Shown piece after piece: positions 9,357 through 18,395 of a stretch of DNA of 63,523 nt (within the stretch, counting starts at the first letter, position 1; the number at the start of each line of letters is the position of its first letter). The stretch comes from Oxalobacteraceae bacterium (GTDB taxonomy: Bacteria > Pseudomonadota > Gammaproteobacteria > Burkholderiales > Burkholderiaceae_D), in contig RGFZ01000013.1 in assembly GCA_010024875.1 (NCBI GenBank), positions 1 through 63,523 of the forward strand. The letters are read 5' to 3'. The translations under genes and the position numbers were made by a program. Below the pieces are notes generated by a model, which was given only the letters and a program-made list of their open reading frames with translations, was not told the origin of the DNA and ran no database searches.

Positions 9357-10469
9357 TCATTGTTCGGGGCCAGCCTGATAACCCGTTACTTCCAGGTTGA
9401 AGCCTGCCATGGAAGGCATCTTGCGCGGATTGGCCAGCAGCTTCATCTTGCCCACGCCCAGTTCGCGCAGTATCTGTGCACCAATGCCATACGTCCGAAG
9501 ATCCATTCTTGCGTTGCGCGTGGGCGTGTCGGGCTGCGGCGCGCACAGTGCGTTGAACTGCGCGAACATCTGCTCAGCCGACTCTTCACAGTTGAGCAAC
9601 ACGATGATGCCACGCTCAGTCGCCTTGATCGCCTTGAGCGCCGCCGAAATGTTCCACGAGTGCGTAGTGGCCTGCGACTCCAGCAAATCCAGTATCGACA
9701 CCGGCTGATGTACGCGCACCAGCGTCTCTTGCTCTGCGGCGATCTGCCCATGCACCAGCGCGAGGTGTGCACCGCCGCTGGGCTTGTCTCTGAAGGCAAT
9801 CGCATGGAACTCGCCATGGCCAGTCTGCATTCGGCGCTCGGCCACGCGCTCGACAATACTCTCTGTCTGGCTCCGGTAATGAATCAGGTCGGCGATGGTG
9901 CCTATCTTTAGCTGGTGCAGTCCGGCAAATTCGATCAGGTCGGGCAACCGCGCCATGGTGCCGTCGTCCTTGAGTATCTCGCAGATTACCGCAGCCGGCG
10001 TCAGTCCGGCAAGCTCGGCCAAGTCGCAGCCGGCCTCGGTATGGCCGGCACGCATGAGCACGCCGCCGCGCTGCGCGCGCAAGGGGAACACATGCCCGGG
10101 CTGGACGATATCCGCAGGCTTTGCATGGCGAGCGACCGCAGCCTCGATCGTACGCGCGCGGTCTGCCGCCGATATGCCGGTGGTCACACCCTCGGCCGCC
10201 TCGATGGAAACGGTGAAATTCGTGCCGTACGATGTGCCATTCCGAGAAGTCATCATCGGCAGGTTGAGCTGCTCGCAACGCTCCTCGGTCAGGGTCAGGC
10301 AGATCAGCCCGCGTCCGAAGCGGGCCATGAAATTGATGGCCTCGGGCGTGACGAATTCTGCCGCCAGCACGAGGTCGCCCTCGTTCTCGCGATCCTCCTC
10401 ATCCACGAGGATGACCATTCGACCGGCGCGCAACTCGGCGATGATTTCTTTGGTGCTTGAAATGGACAT
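9357..10469 (-). CDS. ribB: 3,4-dihydroxy-2-butanone 4-phosphate synthase with degenerate GTP cyclohydrolase II domain
   Basis: Makes the four-carbon riboflavin precursor from ribulose 5-phosphate. The N-terminal DHBP synthase (about 1-200) is intact: [12 protein letters not shown] with its metal-binding Glu, [18 protein letters not shown], and [17 protein letters not shown]. The C-terminal half (about 205-365) aligns with GTP cyclohydrolase II but lacks the zinc and catalytic motif: where HSECLTGD and CDCG belong, it reads [21 protein letters not shown] infer that only the DHBP synthase is active, so a separate RibA is needed elsewhere. Such degenerate fusions are common in betaproteobacteria. 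Confidence 0.94.
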   Translation of the reverse strand: MSISSTKEIIAELRAGRMVILVDEEDRENEGDLVLAAEFVTPEAINFMARFGRGLICLTLTEERCEQLNLPMMTSRNGTSYGTNFTVSIEAAEGVTTGISAADRARTIEAAVARHAKPADIVQPGHVFPLRAQRGGVLMRAGHTEAGCDLAELAGLTPAAVICEILKDDGTMARLPDLIEFAGLHQLKIGTIADLIHYRSQTESIVERVAERRMQTGHGEFHAIAFRDKPSGGAHLALVHGQIAAEQETLVRVHQPVSILDLLESQATTHSWNISAALKAIKATERGIIVLLNCEESAEQMFAQFNALCAPQPDTPTRNARMDLRTYGIGAQILRELGVGKMKLLANPRKMPSMAGFNLEVTGYQAGPEQ

Positions 10470-10523
10470 GAAGGGAAATCCGGAAAGGGCACGTATTTTA
10501 AAGGATTTCCCCTTCTAAGCCCC

Positions 10524-11153
10524 TCAGCCTGGCTTGGGCAATGTCCCCGCACTCAGCATGCGCTCGACGTAGCGGGCGATCAGGTCGACCTCCAGGTTGA
10601 CCTGACTGCCCGGCTTGAGATGCTTGAGGGTCGTGACTTCGATGGTATGCGGTATGAGGTTGATCGAGATCGTGCAGCCATCGGGGCTGTCGGCCACGCT
10701 GTTGACTGTCAGCGACACGCCGTTGATCACGACCGAGCCCTTGTAGGCCAAGTACTTGCCCAACCCAGACGGCGCCAGCACATCAAGACGCCATGACTCG
10801 CCGACCGGTGCAAAGTGCACGACCCTGCCCAGACCATCCACATGGCCCGACACCAGATGACCACCCAGCCTTTCCGCCAGCGTGAGGGCCTTTTCAAGGT
10901 TGACCTCGCCGGGCGCATCCAGCCCCACGGTGCAATTAAGACTCTCGCGCGAAACGTCGACCGTGAAGCTACTGTCGGTTTTACTGATGACCGTCATGCA
11001 CGCGCCATTGATGGCGATCGAGTCACCAATTGCGACATCGGATAAGGGCAAGCCTCCCGCCGAGACATGCAAGCGGACACCTGCATGGCCCTGATCGCCG
11101 AGCGGCTCAATCGTGGTGATGTGGCCGACTGCCGCAACAATTCCTGTAAACAT
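10524..11153 (-). CDS. ribE: Riboflavin synthase alpha chain
   Basis: Dismutates two lumazines to riboflavin. It has 209 residues made of two similar lumazine-binding barrels. Each begins with the family signature: MFTGIVAAVG at the N-terminus and VSGHVDGLGRVV for the second. GDSIAINGACMTV and KGSVVINGVSLTV are the matching strands. The start gives the almost invariant MFTGIV. It lies between ribD and ribBA. I looked for an FMN riboswitch before the rib genes and did not find one. Confidence 0.97.
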   Translation of the reverse strand: MFTGIVAAVGHITTIEPLGDQGHAGVRLHVSAGGLPLSDVAIGDSIAINGACMTVISKTDSSFTVDVSRESLNCTVGLDAPGEVNLEKALTLAERLGGHLVSGHVDGLGRVVHFAPVGESWRLDVLAPSGLGKYLAYKGSVVINGVSLTVNSVADSPDGCTISINLIPHTIEVTTLKHLKPGSQVNLEVDLIARYVERMLSAGTLPKPG

Positions 11154-11234
11154 GATCTTTCTCTGTCAATCGATTGATGGAACTCTACTCCGCATGAAAG
11201 CTGGCACGAGCAGCAACAGTCATTAAGATGCTCA

Positions 11235-12380
11235 TTACGGCGGCAATCTCAGCAACAGGCGCACATCATCACCGACCGGCTGCATCTGATGAAACCGGAA
11301 CGACAATCGCTGATCGAGCGCCTGCAACTCTGGCAGACGCGCCATGCCTTGCGCAGGGCCGAGCATGCAGGGAGCGAGATAGACCAGCAACTCATCCACG
11401 ACGCCAGCCCGCAGCAGCGAACCATTCAGCTTGAAGCCTGCTTCGACATGCAGCTCATTGATCTGCCGGCGGCCGAGCTCACGCATCAGTGCCTGCAGGT
11501 CAACCTTGTCTTCTTGAGCAGGCAAATGAATGAGCTCGGCGCCTGCGGCCATTAACGTGGCTTCGCGTGAGGCATTGCTTGCGGAGGTGACTATCCAGCT
11601 GCCGCCGCCTTTCAGCACCTTTGCCTGCGGACTGATCTGCAATGCGCTGTCGAGCACGATGCGCTGTGGCTGTCGAGGCGTGTCAATGCCGCGCACCGTG
11701 AGCTGCGGATCATCTTGCTCGACCGTGCCGATGCCGGTCAGTATGGCGCATGCGCGCGCACGCCATGCATGACCATCGGTACGCGCTGCTGCTGAGGTGA
11801 TCCACTGACTCTGCCCATTCGTCAGCGCGGTGCCACCATCAAGGCTGGCCGCGATCTTCATCCTGACCCACGGACGGCCGCGCTCCATGCGTGAAAAAAA
11901 GCCGATATTCATCTCGCGCGCCTCATTGGCGAGCAGCCCGACCTCGGTGGCGATACCTGCTGCGCGCAGCTTGGCGATGCCGGCACCGGACACTTGTGGA
12001 TTGGGATCTTCGATGGCAGCGACCACACGCGATATGCCCGAGGCGATCAGCGCATCGGCACACGGCGGCGTGCGGCCATGATGGCTGCATGGCTCAAGCG
12101 TGACGTAGGCCGTCGCGCCCCGCAGATCAATGCCTCGCGCCTGCGCATCGCTCAGCGCGGCCGCCTCCGCATGCGCCTGCCCCGCCGGCTGCGTACGCCC
12201 CTTTGCAATGATGTGCGAGTCGCGAACGATCACGCAGCCCACACGAGGATTCGGGCTGGTGATGTACATCGACTGCCCGGCCAGCTGCAACGCAAAATGC
12301 ATGGCCTGCGTGTCGTCAGTGATGATGACAGGGGTGGACACCGTGGATTGTTCGAAAAGTAGCAGCGAGGCGCGGCGCAT
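11235..12380 (-). CDS. ribD: Bifunctional pyrimidine deaminase/reductase RibD
   Basis: Catalyses the deamination and reduction steps after GTP ring opening. The cytidine-deaminase-like half shows the zinc site HAEAAAL and EPCSHHGRTPPC. The reductase half begins about residue 170 with RPWVRMKIAASLDGGTA and contains the NADPH-binding ILTGIGTVEQDDPQL. The 381 residues include about 25 before the core MHFALQLA; this is longer than usual, so a GTG about 14 codons in could be the true start. It is the first rib gene of the cluster. Confidence 0.93.
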   Translation of the reverse strand: MRRASLLLFEQSTVSTPVIITDDTQAMHFALQLAGQSMYITSPNPRVGCVIVRDSHIIAKGRTQPAGQAHAEAAALSDAQARGIDLRGATAYVTLEPCSHHGRTPPCADALIASGISRVVAAIEDPNPQVSGAGIAKLRAAGIATEVGLLANEAREMNIGFFSRMERGRPWVRMKIAASLDGGTALTNGQSQWITSAAARTDGHAWRARACAILTGIGTVEQDDPQLTVRGIDTPRQPQRIVLDSALQISPQAKVLKGGGSWIVTSASNASREATLMAAGAELIHLPAQEDKVDLQALMRELGRRQINELHVEAGFKLNGSLLRAGVVDELLVYLAPCMLGPAQGMARLPELQALDQRLSFRFHQMQPVGDDVRLLLRLPP

Positions 12381-12395
12381 CGGTAAACCGGCATT

Positions 12396-12956
12396 CTAGC
12401 AAGTGGCTGCCGCGGCATCGGGATCGCATATCCTCGTCCTGCCCAGAAAGCTCATCACCAGCTTGCGTCGCTCGGCGCCGACAGTAAACAGCAAGGAACC
12501 TATCTGGGGAAGGCTTGCGCCGGCCGCGCTGCGCGGCCGCCCACTCGGTGCGAACGCAAGATACATTTTGTGCACGTCGCGCAGTCTCGCCTCAACACGC
12601 AGGTCATGAACATCCAGTGCGACGCGGTAGAGCGACAATTCGCCGGGATCGAGCTGCTGATTATTGTTCGAGTCAATCAGCACGACCCAGCCCGAGCGCC
12701 AGTCATGGCCTGAGGCTGGCACCAGATCGACTCTCTCATGGCGCCGTATCGCCTCGGCACGGGCGCGCAGTATCGCTTGATGAAATTCACTGCAGGCCAG
12801 GTTCACACGCGCGCGATCGAGCAGCGACTTCATTGCTGGCAGCGTTTTTACGGCCAGTGCCGCCACCAGCGCACAGGCCAACAAACATTCCAGCAGACTC
12901 AGACCTTTGCAGCCTTGCCGGACCTGCGCAGAAAAGCAATCCAGGCACCAGCTCAT
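12396..12956 (-). CDS. GspH/FimT-like minor type IV pilin
   Basis: A prepilin of 186 residues. I chose the ATG at 12956, four bases after the previous gene's stop, over an upstream in-frame codon at 13031 that would overlap that gene. The cleavage motif is G|LSLLE, with Glu at +5, followed by the hydrophobic helix LLACALVAALAVKTLPA. The rest resembles GspH/FimT: an ARAEAIRRHERVDL helix, then GWVVLIDSNNNQQLDPGE and a C-terminal FTVGAERRKLVMSFLGR-type strand with cysteines. It is the last of four pilin genes. Confidence 0.82.
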   Translation of the reverse strand: MSWCLDCFSAQVRQGCKGLSLLECLLACALVAALAVKTLPAMKSLLDRARVNLACSEFHQAILRARAEAIRRHERVDLVPASGHDWRSGWVVLIDSNNNQQLDPGELSLYRVALDVHDLRVEARLRDVHKMYLAFAPSGRPRSAAGASLPQIGSLLFTVGAERRKLVMSFLGRTRICDPDAAAATC

Positions 12957-12960
12957 GGCC

Positions 12961-13473
12961 TCAGACTTCCTCCAGTGCGCGCCAACTGAGCAAGTGAATC
13001 TCTTTGTGGCAGGAAGCCTCGCTGTTGCCATCGGGCGGCGAGGGATCGGGCAGCGGGCAATCGCTGAGCTCGAATTCGGCCTGTAGGCGTATCGACGTAC
13101 TAGCGATGCGACCTCTGCCCTGGGCAGTCAGCTGGCAAATAGCCAGGAGTCCGTCCGACCACAGCAATGACATCTGGTAGCGAGAGAGAGAGTCGCGCGA
13201 TCCGCTGCACAGACTTGTGAAGCGGTCTGGGGCTGAGATGGAATTCTCGCTGGCAGTTACCCGCTGAAAAGCCACTCTCAAATCGTGCTCGGCATCGGCC
13301 AGCGACGACTCTGCAGCTTGTCGTGCGATACGCAAATCTTCGTTGGCTAACGTGGCATCCTGCTGCAAACGCGCCGAGCGCAGCGAGGCGCTCAGCGCCA
13401 GCAGGACCACCACCAGCATCAGTGAACAAGGCAGCAGCGCAAAGCCTGCAGGCGACAATAACATTCGGCTCAC
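12961..13473 (-). CDS. PilX-like minor pilin
   Basis: It has 170 residues. The N-terminus has a GFALLP prepilin-like site and a long hydrophobic helix (LMLVVVLLALSASLRSA), then an amphipathic helix rich in Ala and Glu. Position +5 is Pro rather than Glu, a departure known in GspK/PilX-type pilins that cap the fibre tip. Its start overlaps the pilW-like stop by four bases (13470-13473). The placement between pilW-like and FimT-like genes supports the call more than its weak sequence conservation does. Confidence 0.72.
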   Translation of the reverse strand: MSRMLLSPAGFALLPCSLMLVVVLLALSASLRSARLQQDATLANEDLRIARQAAESSLADAEHDLRVAFQRVTASENSISAPDRFTSLCSGSRDSLSRYQMSLLWSDGLLAICQLTAQGRGRIASTSIRLQAEFELSDCPLPDPSPPDGNSEASCHKEIHLLSWRALEEV

Positions 13474-14435
13474 CCCAGCGCTGCCCCGCGCGCGGGATTG
13501 CGCAAAAAAATCAGCTGCTCGTAGGAACGCCGCAAACGATGCCGCCGATGGGCAGGAAAATTATCTGAGGTGAGCATCGTGCCCCGGTCATCTTTTGCAT
13601 ACAGCGCAGAGTATTCAGCGCCAAATAAATCCCAGCGCGTTGGTACCGCCACTTGCTGTAGGCGCTGAGTACCACACATCAATAGTGCGATCTTCAACGC
13701 GACCACCTGGTTCCATAAAGAGGCACCCGATGCGCCAAGGCTGATCTCGTCAGAGATCGCCCCCGCTCGCAGGAATTGATCGGGCTGTCCATCAGCATCT
13801 CGATCGAGCCCGTACAGCACCTGAAAACTCTCGACGCCCTGCACCAGCGCCTCGGAATCCCAGCCGGTGACGGTACGGTATTTGCACCTGAGCTCGCTCT
13901 CGCCATCGGGCCCACGAGCCACATAAAAGACACTGTAGCCCTGCTCCTCAGCCGCTTTACCCACGGTGCTTGCCGCTGCCAGAGGCACCGGTATACCCGC
14001 ACAATTCAGCGCATGAGCAGTGGCTGTTGCACTGCTCATGAAATTTACGATCAGCACATCACTGCCTGAGAGACCTGGCCCTGATTTACCGCTGGCGATA
14101 TCTGTCCTGGCCGCCAGCGTCGCATCATCCCACCCTCGCAACCGGGGTTCTGCCAGTCTTGGCGTGGCGGACAGAGGGTCGTTGTGACCCGCCAGTTCGA
14201 CGACTCTGGCAATGGCATTCAATGCGAACTGCGTGTTCTGCTCCATCAGCAAACGCTGATGGGACAGCGCTTGCTCGGCAATCGATTGGCACAGTAGGTT
14301 GGTCGCACCAAGCACCAGCGGCATGCACAGGCTGACCGATAGCATGGTCTCGGTGAGCGAGAGTGCGCTCTGTCGTCGCTGGCGAACCATGCGAAGTTCG
14401 CGAAGCTGGCGTCGGTACGTGCGGTCGGCAGTCAT
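13470..14435 (-). CDS. PilW-like minor pilin
   Basis: It has 321 residues, within the PilW range. A basic leader (RRQLRELRMVRQRRQS) precedes the prepilin core A|LSLTETMLSVSLCMP. The residue before the cleavage site is Ala instead of Gly. The body contains the Trp/Tyr-rich C-terminal part GVESFQVLYGLDRDADGQPD, which is characteristic of PilW, and LGAS-type loops. It overlaps pilV-like (ATGA at 14432-14435) and pilX-like genes, so the set is translationally coupled. Confidence 0.8.
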   Translation of the reverse strand: MTADRTYRRQLRELRMVRQRRQSALSLTETMLSVSLCMPLVLGATNLLCQSIAEQALSHQRLLMEQNTQFALNAIARVVELAGHNDPLSATPRLAEPRLRGWDDATLAARTDIASGKSGPGLSGSDVLIVNFMSSATATAHALNCAGIPVPLAAASTVGKAAEEQGYSVFYVARGPDGESELRCKYRTVTGWDSEALVQGVESFQVLYGLDRDADGQPDQFLRAGAISDEISLGASGASLWNQVVALKIALLMCGTQRLQQVAVPTRWDLFGAEYSALYAKDDRGTMLTSDNFPAHRRHRLRRSYEQLIFLRNPARGAALG

Positions 14436-14973
14436 GTCGCTCGCCGCACGCTCAATTCAATCGTGGACACCCGATCACGCGCCGATATCTTGCGAGACCA
14501 TGCCAACCTGAACCAGACGACGTATTCATCGTTGATCACAGCGCCGCACGTCCCGCGATCATTGCCTGACATGACCTGCTGCTCAGGCAGCCCATGACAA
14601 AGCATCAGTCGGACACACCTGGCAACTGCGCGCGCAGACGACGAGCCCAATCTTTCAGATAAAACATTGCCGCCTCTGCAGGGTGGCAAGCGGCGGAATA
14701 ACATTCGCGCGAGCTTTCGGCAGACATGAGCAAGTCGAACGGATCTTCCGGCAACTTGCCCAGTGACTGGTCACCCCGACGCCGCAGCCATTCTGAAAAC
14801 TCTGACGCCAGCCGCCATGCCGCTTGCTCTGCGTCTGCGCGGCTTGCCGTCGATCGAATGTGCGCGCATGTGCTCATCATGCCCGCCGCTGCCATGGAGA
14901 TCAGCATCATGGTCACCATGACTTCCACCAGCGAGACACCGAGCGTTCGATGAACGACCTTCATGACTTTCAC
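14432..14973 (-). pseudogene. PilV-like minor pilin, frameshifted near the C-terminus
   Basis: The first 122 codons (14973 to 14605) have a clear prepilin N-terminus: G|VSLVEVMVTMMLISMAA. They end abruptly as LPGVSD and a stop. A second frame continues from about 14620 as VRLMLCHGLPEQQVMSG, a cysteine-containing segment, then INDEYVVWFRLAWS, which resembles a PilV ending. It stops at 14432-14434 overlapping the pilW ATG, exactly the coupling seen between its neighbours. The break lies at a GTGTGT run (14613-14618, minus strand); one GT fewer restores a single 180-residue frame. It could be a true mutation, phase-variable repeat or sequencing error. Confidence 0.7.
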
Positions 14974-15142
14974 CCCTTGGTTTTGAATTTACCGAGGGAG
15001 CACAATGATCGATATCAGCCAGCTGCACACTGTCCGTTAGATTCACGCTAACAAACCAGAGCGCACTTTTCGCCCTTAGAACGAACGTTCGCTAATCAGT
15101 GCGATTCAAAGGACAGTGCTTTTAGCCATGTACACGTAGTCG

Positions 15143-15331
15143 TTATTTCTTCTTGAATTTGGAGCACATCAATTCAAAATCAGCCTGCCTGCTCTGGACT
15201 TGGCCGTAACTCGCGTTCGGATTGCTCGCGCGGTAGGCTTGCTTTTCTTTTTCAATGCACTCGTCGTATTTGTTGGAGCAGCCCGCGATCAGCGCGGCCA
15301 GGGGTATCAACCAGATTTTTGCTGAATTCAT
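15143..15331 (-). CDS. Small lipoprotein of unknown function
   Basis: A 62-residue protein with a short signal peptide and a lipobox LIAGC (Cys at 18), so probably outer-membrane anchored. The mature part is strongly charged, with YDECIEKEKQAYR and a Lys-rich end, and contains two further cysteines. A Shine-Dalgarno-like GGAGAGA lies just before the ATG at 15331. I do not recognise the family. Confidence 0.7.
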   Translation of the reverse strand: MNSAKIWLIPLAALIAGCSNKYDECIEKEKQAYRASNPNASYGQVQSRQADFELMCSKFKKK

Positions 15332-15623
15332 ATCTCTCTCCGTAGGGTCTCAGATTCAGAAAAAATGATCGGATCGCATGACGATCGGCCGACCTCAATA
15401 GCAGGCGGTCCGCCGACGTTTGTTATATTTTTACTATTTCATGCGATGTGATTGCCTTATAAACATAAAACAATCTGGGCAGGGTGTGTGAGTTTTGCGC
15501 GTCGCACTCAAAGAATCCTGGTAGACAAGATGACCCGGCGTGCGTTCAGCAGCCCCGGCCATTTGCTTTGATAGATTCAGCGTGACCATCAACGGCCCGC
15601 ACGGCGCTGCCGAGGCGTCCGGG

Positions 15624-16109
15624 CTAGCGATTCTCTCGGGTGGCCGGCACGGGCTGACGTTCCAGGTCGATCTCGTCGATCGCATCGCGGAACTCGGCCA
15701 CATCTTCGAAGCTACGGTAGACCGACGCGAAGCGTATGTAGGCGATCTTGTCGAGGCGCTTGAGCTCGCGCATGACGAGCTCGCCAATCTGCCCGGAGTT
15801 GATCTCGCGCTCGCCCAAGGAGAGCAGCCGCTCTTCAATGCGATGAATGGCCGCATCGACCGCATCGGCAGATACGGGTCGCTTGCGCAAGGCCAGCATC
15901 AGGCTACCCCTGAGCTTGGCATGCTCGAATTCGGAACGGCTGCCATTTTTCTTGACGATGACAGGCATCGTCAGCTCGATGCGCTCATAGGTCGTGAAAC
16001 GCTTGTCACACTGATTGCAGCGACGGCGACGACGGATACTGTCCCCTTCGTCGGACGCCCGAGTATCCATCACTTGAGTATCCTCGTGCTGGCAGTACGG
16101 ACAACGCAT
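15624..16109 (-). CDS. nrdR: Transcriptional repressor NrdR
   Basis: ATP/dATP-sensing repressor of ribonucleotide reductase genes. It has 161 residues. The N-terminal zinc ribbon has CPYC (3-6) and CNQC (31-34), with the basic stretch [18 protein letters not shown] between and after. The ATP-cone follows, with [17 protein letters not shown] and [16 protein letters not shown]. It lies 25 bases after glyA on the same strand, the common glyA-nrdR pairing. Confidence 0.96.
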   Translation of the reverse strand: MRCPYCQHEDTQVMDTRASDEGDSIRRRRRCNQCDKRFTTYERIELTMPVIVKKNGSRSEFEHAKLRGSLMLALRKRPVSADAVDAAIHRIEERLLSLGEREINSGQIGELVMRELKRLDKIAYIRFASVYRSFEDVAEFRDAIDEIDLERQPVPATRENR

Positions 16110-16134
16110 AGGGACAATCTCCTGTAGGGCAAGC

Positions 16135-17331
16135 TTAGGCTTGGTAGACCGGGAAAGCGTCGGTGAGCTTTTTCACTTCGGCCTTCACGCGCTCGATGTT
16201 GGCCGCATCATGCGGATGGTCGAGCACATCAGCGATCAGATGACCCACCTTGGCCGCTTCGGCTTCCTTGAAACCACGCGTCGTCATCGCCGGGCTGCCC
16301 AGACGAATGCCGGACGTGACAAAAGGCTTCTCCGGATCATTCGGTATGCCGTTCTTGTTGCAGGTGATGTGCGCTGAACCCAGAATCGCCTCAGCCTCTT
16401 TGCCGGTGAGCTTCTTCGGTCGCAGATCGACCAGCATCACATGTGATTCGGTGCGACCCGACACAATGCGCAGGCCACGCTCGATCAGGGCCTTGGCCAG
16501 TGCATCTGCATTCTTGACCACCTGCTGCTGATACGCCTTGAATTCGGGCGTCAGCGCTTCTTTGAAAGCTACCGCTTTCGCCGCAATCACGTGCATCAGC
16601 GGGCCGCCCTGCAGACCGGGGAAGATCGCGCTGTTGATCTTCTTGGCGATCTCTTCGTCATTCATCAGGATGATGCCGCCGCGCGGGCCGCGCAAACTCT
16701 TGTGCGCGATCAGGCCCGAGTAATGCGCCATGTCCACCAGGAACAAGGCACCGATATCTTTAGCCACCTTGGCAAAGCGCGCCCAGTCGATCTTCAGCGC
16801 ATACGCCGACGCGCCCGCAATGATCAGCTTGGGACGGCTCTCGTGGGCGACACGCTCCATCTGATCGTAATCAATCTCTTCTTTCGCATCGAGACCATAT
16901 GAGACCACCTTGAACCACTTGCCCGACATGTTCAGCGCCATGCCATGCGTCAGATGTCCACCCTCGGCCAGCGACATGCCCATGATGGTGTCGCCCGGTT
17001 GCAAAAAGGCCAGCATGACGGCCTGGTTCGCTTGCGAGCCCGAGTTGGCCTGCACGTTCGCAAATTTTGCGCCGTAGAGTTCTTTCAATCGGTCGATCGC
17101 GAGCTGCTCGGCGATGTCGACGAATTCGCAACCCCCGTAATAGCGCTTGCCGGGATAGCCTTCCGCGTATTTGTTGGTCAGCTGCGATCCCTGCGCTTCC
17201 ATCACGGCAGGCGATGCGTAGTTCTCGGAGGCGATCAGCTCAATGTGGTCTTGCTGACGCTGGTTTTCTTTCTGGATGGCGGCCCACAACTCGGGGTCGA
17301 TGAGGGCGACGGTATGGTCTTTCGAAAACAT
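16135..17331 (-). CDS. glyA: Serine hydroxymethyltransferase with an internal gap before the PLP lysine
   Basis: Interconverts serine and glycine with tetrahydrofolate. The start is set at ATG 17331 ([10 protein letters not shown]), with AGGAG eight bases upstream, giving 398 residues against the usual 415-417. Matching motifs run throughout: [78 protein letters not shown] and [12 protein letters not shown]. Between D200/H203 and the lysine, family members have about 18 residues including YPNPVP and a run of Thr. Here GLIA joins directly to [10 protein letters not shown], putting the PLP lysine at 211 instead of about 229. The frame is kept. Activity is doubtful. Confidence 0.93.
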   Translation of the reverse strand: MFSKDHTVALIDPELWAAIQKENQRQQDHIELIASENYASPAVMEAQGSQLTNKYAEGYPGKRYYGGCEFVDIAEQLAIDRLKELYGAKFANVQANSGSQANQAVMLAFLQPGDTIMGMSLAEGGHLTHGMALNMSGKWFKVVSYGLDAKEEIDYDQMERVAHESRPKLIIAGASAYALKIDWARFAKVAKDIGALFLVDMAHYSGLIAHKSLRGPRGGIILMNDEEIAKKINSAIFPGLQGGPLMHVIAAKAVAFKEALTPEFKAYQQQVVKNADALAKALIERGLRIVSGRTESHVMLVDLRPKKLTGKEAEAILGSAHITCNKNGIPNDPEKPFVTSGIRLGSPAMTTRGFKEAEAAKVGHLIADVLDHPHDAANIERVKAEVKKLTDAFPVYQA

Positions 17332-17393
17332 CAAAAATGCTCCTATCACTCAGCAATGCGAGTTCGTTTACAGAGAGCCCGGCACAGGGGACA

Positions 17394-17516
17394 CGGGCAG
17401 CCTCGGTTGTTGCCATCGGGCTGCCCAGGCGTACGGCGGTAGAAAATCTCGCGCTTCATGGTGGTGACCCACCCCTTCGGCCATGACAGATCTGAAGTTT
17501 CGCCAGTCACGCGAGG
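17394..17516 (-). promoter_or_regulatory. Probable ZTP (pfl-motif) riboswitch in the glyA leader
   Basis: On the minus strand CTCGCGTGACTGGCGAAA (from 17515) matches the conserved 5' part of the pfl motif. Its CTCGCG pairs with CGCGAG at 17453-17448. Downstream comes CCGCC-GTAC-GCCTGGGCA (17438-17422), close to the conserved CCGCCTGGGCA with a four-base insertion. It leads into a hairpin GGGCAGCC/GGCTGCCC (17426-17419 with 17402-17395). The ZTP aptamer is known upstream of glyA and other one-carbon genes. No T-run follows, so control of translation seems likelier than termination. Confidence 0.72.
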
Positions 17517-17645
17517 CAAAATGGTGAGAAATTCTAGAGGACGAGCGCTCTTTGAGCAAGAACGACGAGCGAAGATTGGGAGGGTTTCCGCTAAAATGCA
17601 GCGGTCTCGCGTCAGCGCCCGCTTACCACCTCAGAAAGAACACCA

Positions 17646-18395
17646 ATGATCGTTTTAATTACCGGCGCCAGCTCCGGATTTGGTGCCGAAATGGCCCGCA
17701 AATTCGTCTCTCAGGGTCACCGTGTGATCGCTGCCGCCCGCCGAACCGACAGGCTATCGACCTTGTCGAAAGAACTGGGAGAGACCGTGTTGCCGATCGA
17801 GCTGGATGTGACCAGCAAGGCCTCGATCGATCACGCGCTGACGTCGCTGCCTGCGAGCTGGCAGAGCATTGATGTACTGATCAATAACGCCGGTCTCGCG
17901 CTGGGTCTGGAACCGGCTCATCAGGCCCATCTCGATGACTGGGACACCATGATCGCCACCAACTGCCAGGGATTGGTGACCGTCACTCGCGCGATCCTGC
18001 CGCGAATGGTCGAGCGCGGCTCGGGGCTGGTGATCAATATCGGATCAGTGGCCGGCGCCTACCCTTACCCGGGCGGGAACGTCTACGGCGCGACCAAGGC
18101 CTTCGTGGATCAGTTCACGCTGAATCTGCGTGCCGACCTGGTTGGCACGGGCGTACGGGCGACGAACATTGCGCCCGGCCTGGCCGGCGGCACCGAGTTC
18201 TCGAATGTGCGTTTCAAAGGCGATGATGCGGCGGCGGCGAAGGTCTACCAGGGCGCAGTCCCGCTGACCGCCGCTGATGTGGCCGAGGCCGCCTACTGGG
18301 TCAGCACCCTGCCCGCGCATGTGAACATTAATGGCATTGAGATGATGGCCACCTGCCAAGGCTTCGCGCCATTTACCGTCAAACGTAACGGCTGA
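17646..18395 (+). CDS. ydfG: NADP-dependent 3-hydroxy acid dehydrogenase YdfG
   Basis: A short-chain dehydrogenase of 249 residues, very close to E. coli YdfG, which reduces malonic semialdehyde and oxidises L-allo-threonine and serine. Seen are the cofactor loop TGASSGFG (6-13), NNAG, the catalytic Ser in INIGSVAG, and Tyr-x3-Lys in VYGATKAF. The C-terminal GGTEFSNVRFKGDD and LPAHVNINGIEMM are YdfG-specific. Its stop overlaps the ybgC start by one base (TGATG), so it may lead the tol-pal transcript. Confidence 0.93.
   Translation: MIVLITGASSGFGAEMARKFVSQGHRVIAAARRTDRLSTLSKELGETVLPIELDVTSKASIDHALTSLPASWQSIDVLINNAGLALGLEPAHQAHLDDWDTMIATNCQGLVTVTRAILPRMVERGSGLVINIGSVAGAYPYPGGNVYGATKAFVDQFTLNLRADLVGTGVRATNIAPGLAGGTEFSNVRFKGDDAAAAKVYQGAVPLTAADVAEAAYWVSTLPAHVNINGIEMMATCQGFAPFTVKRNG

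Noticed and set aside
10470-12400. FMN riboswitch for the riboflavin genes
   Set aside because: I looked upstream of ribD, ribE and ribBA on the minus strand and found none of the conserved RFN-element blocks.
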